A stretch of 64,000 nt of DNA, taken from assembly GCF_963678635.1 (NCBI RefSeq), contig NC_087069.1, forward strand, positions 33,189,090 to 33,253,089, given 5' to 3'. This stretch comes from Symsagittifera roscoffensis (Eukaryota; Xenacoelomorpha; Acoela; Convolutidae). The position numbers and the translations under genes were made by a program. Positions 59,751 through 64,000 of the stretch are shown here, one piece after another; positions within the stretch are counted from its first letter, which is position 1, and each line of letters starts with the position of its first letter. The notes under the pieces are model-generated. The model had not been told where the DNA came from. It saw only the letters and a list, made by a program, of their open reading frames with translations, and searched no databases.

Positions 59751-60660
59751 CTTCGGTAAATTATTGAGTATTCCCACTGAACGTTGTGGAAACGGGAATG
59801 GAATTAAGTTTTGGTCGGTGCATGTTTTCCCTTCTAAAGTTTGGGGGTATTGGCTTGTTTACATGTAAAAGGACATTATATACCTATTATATGTAATAGG
59901 AAAGCACCAGATTTTGGCAGCGTAGCTTAACTGTTGGCTGCGGTGAACGATTTCCTTCAAAAATGCATGTTTTATTGCTGAATCTCAAAGAAAGGAAAAT
60001 TCGTCAATTGCGGCGGCCGCCACCTCTATTTAGGCAAAAGCTAATGATCAATTTGACCGAAATAAGAATGAAAAGTTTCTTTAAGCTAAATGAAAGTAAA
60101 AAACAAAGTAAAATTATGCAACACTGAAAACTCTAAAATAATGAAATTGGCTGGAAAATTTGGACATTTCCATTTTCCGTGTCTACAGGAGACTGAAAAA
60201 TAAACGTCTGAAATCTATGACAAAAGCTTTGATTTTATAGAAAGGTTGAAAGAGCTAATAAGTTGAAGTGGGTTAAGATCTTGAAAAACGAGAACACTGA
60301 TGAAAGCCAAAAGTGCCCAGAAATATTGTCAAAACTTGTACCTAACTTGTTACTATAAAATTGAAGTGGAACAAAATTTCTTGGGGTCCGAGTAGAGGAA
60401 AACGCATGGCGCTCGACTCTCAGCCGAAAGGCGGCGTTTCGAAACCCGTCCGGAAATTGTACTGAAAGGAGGCAACAGTTGCTGGTATGGTGATATCCCC
60501 CCATAAATCGATTTTGTATTTTTTCTATAGTAATCTAACTTCTCGGATTACTGCTATTCAGTTAAAAATTTGGTAAAAATGTCAATTACTAAAAAATGTA
60601 GTGTTTAAAATGAAATTGAAAAGTGTACAAAACAGCCATATTAAATTTTTAGTTAATGGG
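59751..60660. other. Stretch between tandem array and Polinton 2 protease
   Basis: No ORF of note. By analogy with Polinton 1 the terminal inverted repeat of Polinton 2 should lie here, downstream of the protease, but its partner is outside the window. A tRNA-like sequence lies at about 60385-60455 (see findings). Confidence 0.4.
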
Positions 60661-61104
60661 TTAGGAAACGTTAGGAGTTAGGAAACGTTTCAAAACATGA
60701 TCATTTATGTAAGCAAAATCAGAAGCATCACCATTAAAGTTTTTATCATAAATCAAATGTGCAATATAAATGCAAAAAGAACCGCACATGGTAAAGTTTG
60801 AGTCTTGCATGGGAAAGTTTGTCATCAATTCAGTCACCCGATGAAAATTCTCGTTCAATCGTTCATACAGATTGGTGTACTGCCAAAGAGGAAGACCGAG
60901 AGGATCAGCAAAATATAAAACATTTCTTCTGTTGCAAATTACAATCCAATGTGTCCCCGGAGAATCTGATTTTGAAGTGTTCACAATCATAAAGATATTG
61001 TTTGGGATGTGAGTTGGAAAATTTTCCGCCGCAAATACTCCAAGAAACTTATATTTCAGATGTTTACAGTTCTGAATGAGTTCCTGCAACTGAATTTCAT
61101 CCAT
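60661..61104 (-). CDS. Adenain-like maturation cysteine protease
   Basis: 147 residues from ATG 61104, which follows the capsid stop codon (61107) by 2 bases; an earlier in-frame Met at 61188 would overlap the capsid gene by 82 bases, so I prefer 61104. The C48/adenovirus-protease fold is indicated by His52 in GTHWIVI, Asp67 in YFADPLG, Gln100 in PMQDSNF and Cys107 in MCGSFCIYIAHL, i.e. His-Asp-Cys with the oxyanion Gln. In adenoviruses and, by inference, Polintons, it cleaves virion proteins during maturation. All catalytic residues are present and the frame is intact to a TAA-type stop at 60661. Last gene before the presumed terminal repeat. Confidence 0.9.
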   Translation of the reverse strand: MDEIQLQELIQNCKHLKYKFLGVFAAENFPTHIPNNIFMIVNTSKSDSPGTHWIVICNRRNVLYFADPLGLPLWQYTNLYERLNENFHRVTELMTNFPMQDSNFTMCGSFCIYIAHLIYDKNFNGDASDFAYINDHVLKRFLTPNVS

Positions 61105-61106
61105 TT

Positions 61107-62416
61107 TTAGACGGTCGAAATTGGAAGGACGTTCTTTGTAACTTTGCGGTCGGAGGTAATAAATACATTGGATGAGCGTATACCCCAAACAAAAATTTCA
61201 AGGTTTGCTGTCAACGCGTTTGAGAATTGAAGATCGAGTGAAACTGAGCAGTTAGTAAGTTCTGGATGCAAGAAGTCATGAGCTGCCTGCTGTGTGCTAG
61301 TGAGATCAAAACACATAATAAAGTGCTGTTGGTAGTTATCCAGAGTGATTCCCAGCCCGCAGTGCAACAAACCTAGCGCTGATAGTGTGTTGAAGAAGAG
61401 ACGTTTATGATCTTGTGTACTGATTGGTGTACTTGCTATTGGTAAACCGTTCCGTCTCAAGGTACCTTGCTCCAATCCAAACTTTTGATAATGAAAAGGA
61501 TTCGTTCGGTTTGTTCCTAGAAATGCATTATTTGTGTTCAATGCTATTATAATTTGTCTCACCGGTTCACGATCAAAAAAATGTCTTCCTGTTGCCAGCT
61601 GCGCTGACCAGCTGTTGCAAGAAATGTTTTTGTAATTTCTTCCTGATATGGGTAGTTCGCAGGAGTTTTGAGCAAAGTTGATTCAATGGCAGAGAGCACA
61701 TGGTCGGTCACAGTCATTTTTCTAACATATAGGTTCGCTTCGAGTATTTGCAGCTTGTAATGCTTGGCAGCATCTTCAGAAATAATGAGAAAGTCTTCAT
61801 GAGAACGTCTGTAGGAAAGTCTGAGGGTAACACCGCTCAACAAATGCTTGTCACATGTGAAAAAATTAACTCCAGCGGGTCCATAGAACCAAATTTTCCT
61901 CGATTCACGGACCAGTTCTCGTTGAGATGTGAAATCAGCTGCATCTATTGCAGCGGGATTGTTTTCAAAACGATATCCCTGACACTTAAGCCATGAATCC
62001 TTGGCTCCTTTGCTGTTAGAAAATTCTGTTCCAATAAAGCTTTTATGCGCAAAATTACTATTGGCATTTGAGATTTTGAGTCCATTAGCAGAGAGGGTAC
62101 AGTCAGAGAAAAGGGAATACAGGGAGTTGTTTACGAGGAACGGTGAATCAGACACAGTAGGATCAGTGTTGTCGTATCGCAGATCAGCTCCATTTGATTG
62201 CGTTACTTTGCATCGTATTTCCAAATAAATTTTTTGCAGGTCAACAAAATTATTACGGTCACCGGTGATTTCAAATTCAAGCATTGGTCCATTGGGTGAA
62301 TAGACAGGTCCAATTTTTTGATCAAAAGCGTTTTCAAAAGTAATCAAAAGAGGTTGTTTTTCAAACAAATCCAGAGAGCTATGGGTAGCTTCATTGGGTA
62401 ACAAATTAGCGATCAT
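61107..62416 (-). pseudogene. Major capsid protein (double jelly roll), frameshifted
   Basis: The N-terminal frame (62416-61559, 285 codons) starts MIANLLPNEATHS and contains the family blocks FEITGDRNNFVDLQKIYLEI, LFSDCTLSANG and FIGTEFSNSKGAKDS. It ends early; the C-terminal frame (61562-61107) continues with REPVRQIIIALNTNNAFLG, FNTLSALGLLHCG and FVWGIRSSN. The switch lies in a run of seven A on the plus strand (about 61567-61573), so one base has been gained or lost (or mis-sequenced). The joined length would be about 435 residues, normal for Polinton capsid proteins. It forms the icosahedral shell in related viruses; whether this element makes virions is unknown. Overlaps the core gene by 11 bases at its start. 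Confidence 0.9.
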
Positions 62417-62828
62417 TTTTGATGTTTGAGAAAAAATCTGCTCGACTTCTCACTGGTCTGGTTTTTCTTCGAATGGTTGTTTTTCTTTTTCGAGCCCCTA
62501 CTGACCTTCTTCTTCGTAATCCATTCATTGGTGTCTTTCGCCGACGACGTCTACCACCACCGAGTTGTTTTCTTGCAGTTTTTGTGACAGTGTTTTTCAA
62601 TGCTTGTTTAGGAGACTTCTTTTTCATAGCGACATCAATTAGTTCTGGCGCTGCACTCATTAAAAGTTCTCTGCCCAGTTTTTTCGCAGCCGGTAGAATA
62701 ACCCGTCGTGCAAACGGTATAGCAACACGACCAATACCAGCAGCCAAAGCGCCAAATCCACTGCCGCGTTGTCGGTAGTGTCCAGAGAAATGAGGAAGTG
62801 AAGCTTGCTTTGCATAATATTGTTCCAT
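62406..62828 (-). CDS. Basic core-like virion protein
   Basis: 140 residues. The N-terminal half carries the family signature HYRQRGSGFGALAAGIGRVA followed by an amphipathic helix (RRVILPAAKKLGREL); the C-terminal half is strongly Arg/Lys-rich (GGGRRRRRKTPMNGLRRRR) and ends SRADFFSNIKNDR. This small Gly/Arg protein occurs next to the capsid gene in many Polintons and adinto-like viruses and is compared with adenovirus core/pVI-pX-type proteins: likely DNA condensation or membrane-active role, not proven. It starts 7 bases after the penton-like gene and overlaps the capsid start by 11 bases. Confidence 0.82.
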   Translation of the reverse strand: MEQYYAKQASLPHFSGHYRQRGSGFGALAAGIGRVAIPFARRVILPAAKKLGRELLMSAAPELIDVAMKKKSPKQALKNTVTKTARKQLGGGRRRRRKTPMNGLRRRRSVGARKRKTTIRRKTRPVRSRADFFSNIKNDR

Positions 62829-62834
62829 TGGTTT

Positions 62835-63731
62835 TCAATCAAAGCGCTTGAATTTTAGAGTCAACACAACTTTACCAGTTCCTGCAAAGGGCACTAGTCT
62901 TCCAGTTTCTGTGCGCAACTGTACCAACATTGATTGTACAGATGAAGTGAATAATTTTTTGTAGTCTAAATTAGTGAAGTTTTTTCGATGATTAGGTTCA
63001 ATGCTGCAGGCACTACCGTTTTTGATGCGTCTATTTGAATCAATGACGCGTAACAATGGGGCCTTTGCATCACCAACAGTTTGGTATTGAATAATGTCAA
63101 TATAGACAAAAATTAGACTTGTCCCACTTGATATGTCATATGGGAAATGAGATTCGTACAGTTCGTTTCCCTCATAAGATGCATAGAAGGAGGGTATCAT
63201 TTTGTAACCAATGTGATATTCACCGTTCTCATCAAGCTTTGCATTGTAGCCTAACAGACTGGGTATTTGGGGACTTGGGAATGAGATTCCTTCATTTGCG
63301 TTCATCCAAATGCTCATGCTATTCGTGATTTCTTGAGGACTCGCATCAAAATGAATTTTGTCTTTGAGTTTTGTTTTTATCTCATTAATCATTTGTTCTA
63401 TAAAAGTGTACTCTCCTGATTTGATAAAAACTTTTTCGCCATAGTAGGGTCTGGAAATTGTATTCCGATTGCCAGCGTTGGATTTACTGGCTACTACTTC
63501 GGATGCTCTGAAGTACGTAAATTCCTCATCAGTAACATTGTTTAATTTTGTGGGGAAAATTATTTCTGAGAGAGCAACTCTCCAATCTCCGTCTAAAGCT
63601 ATTTCTTCTTTACAAAAATTTCTAAAACTGGCCAAAGTGTTGTCTGGGAAATAATCGATTGATGCTGTTGAAATCAAATGTACAGTAAACTCATCACTGC
63701 CCATTTTCGTTATAATCAGCTTTGTTTCCAA
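62835..63731 (-). CDS. Penton-like minor capsid protein
   Basis: Up to 298 residues. Starts METKLIITKMGSDEF; the second Met (63704) is the likelier start because MGSDEFTVHLIST resembles other members and reduces overlap with integrase from 38 to 11 bases. Features: DWRVALSEIIFP (characteristic early block), YFPDNTLASF, a central variable part, and a late VGDAKAPLLRVI block followed by a hydrophobic, beta-rich C-terminus (VLTLKFKRF). Members of this family are predicted single-jelly-roll penton proteins at the capsid vertices. Frame intact. Confidence 0.85.
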   Translation of the reverse strand: METKLIITKMGSDEFTVHLISTASIDYFPDNTLASFRNFCKEEIALDGDWRVALSEIIFPTKLNNVTDEEFTYFRASEVVASKSNAGNRNTISRPYYGEKVFIKSGEYTFIEQMINEIKTKLKDKIHFDASPQEITNSMSIWMNANEGISFPSPQIPSLLGYNAKLDENGEYHIGYKMIPSFYASYEGNELYESHFPYDISSGTSLIFVYIDIIQYQTVGDAKAPLLRVIDSNRRIKNGSACSIEPNHRKNFTNLDYKKLFTSSVQSMLVQLRTETGRLVPFAGTGKVVLTLKFKRFD

Positions 63732-64000
63732 TTAAACTAAGTTCTTTTTCATAAAATTTTCCGCTGATTTCTTCCTTTTCCGCATCAATGAGACTGTATG
63801 TTGGAGGGTTTACTGTAGGAATGGCAACTATTTCAAAAACTTCGTCTGTAAAAATCTGCTTGTAACCTTTTCTAAAAGGCAAGTCAGTCTTCGCTATTCG
63901 CACATAGTCACCAACATAAAATTTTGGTTTCTGTACCAACTTCGATGAACTGTTTGCAATTAATGAAACTAAAGCAGGTACATGTTTTCTTGTGACCTTG
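63694..64000 (-). CDS. int: Integrase, C-terminal part (runs off window)
   Basis: The open frame enters from the right edge (KVTRKHVPALVSLIANSSSK) and ends at 63694. It contains the SH3-like C-terminal domain of Polinton retroviral-type integrases: PKFYVGDYVRIAKTDLPFRKGYKQIFTDEVFEI, then YSLIDAEKEEISGKFYEKEL. The catalytic D,D,E core lies beyond the window. It inserts the element's linear DNA into host chromosomes (family knowledge). Overlaps the penton-like gene start. Confidence 0.85.
   Translation of the reverse strand, partial: KVTRKHVPALVSLIANSSSKLVQKPKFYVGDYVRIAKTDLPFRKGYKQIFTDEVFEIVAIPTVNPPTYSLIDAEKEEISGKFYEKELSLIGNKADYNENGQ

Larger units (their letters stand above)
60661..64000 (-). 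mobile_element. Second Polinton/Maverick, partial, virion-gene block
   Basis: Five minus-strand genes in the order integrase, penton-like, core, major capsid, protease, with overlaps or gaps of a few bases. The order equals that of the relic at 43.8-47.5 kb. Most frames are intact, so this insertion is younger. It runs off the right edge inside the integrase; polymerase and ATPase are expected beyond. The left limit is not defined. Confidence 0.9.

Noticed and set aside
62419-62778. 119-codon plus-strand ORF
   Set aside because: Antisense to the basic core protein gene; the Arg codons of that gene create it.

Overview
The window is AT-rich eukaryotic DNA, most likely from an invertebrate animal. 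It is almost entirely mobile-element sequence: I see no host gene I can name, no rRNA, no confident tRNA and no CRISPR. The evidence for a metazoan is one giant envelope-bearing Ty3/gypsy-type LTR retroelement, two Polinton/Maverick elements (self-synthesising DNA transposons with virion genes), a TA-flanked MITE, a decayed second retroelement fragment and many diverged tandem repeats. I cannot name the species.

Region 1 (598-19509) is one LTR element of 18,912 bp with 410-bp LTRs (TG...CA, about 3% diverged), a CTTG target-site duplication on both sides, a tRNA-type primer-binding site and a short purine tract before the 3' LTR. In order it carries a 1.2-kb leader, a basic 155-residue ORF, a long gag (possibly from 2696), pol (protease, reverse transcriptase, RNase H, DD35E integrase with GPY motif), a two-helix membrane peptide, a Pro/Ser-rich ORF, an env-like glycoprotein, and a further ~580-codon ORF after env. 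It is about twice the usual Ty3/gypsy length and organised like a complex retrovirus. Gag, pol, env and the last ORF carry stops and frameshifts, so this copy is dead. The coding strand is strikingly A-rich and G-poor.

Region 2 (19514-26668) is mostly non-coding, with a foldback repeat and a 706-bp MITE. Region 3 (26669-48098) is a decayed Polinton whose ~460-bp terminal inverted repeats are recognisable. DNA polymerase B points left from the centre; packaging ATPase, integrase, penton-like protein, core protein, major capsid protein and protease point right. A ~6-kb central segment ending inside the ATPase gene is duplicated in tandem, one copy mosaic.

Region 4 (48.1-60.6 kb) holds diverged repeats, a 200-N assembly gap, a relic retroelement with an aspartic protease, and a 28-29-bp satellite-like array. 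Region 5 (60661 to the right edge, minus strand) is a second, younger Polinton: integrase C-terminus, penton-like, core, major capsid (one frameshift in a homopolymer) and adenain-like protease, packed with overlaps or a few bases between genes. Its left end is not defined and its right part lies outside the window.
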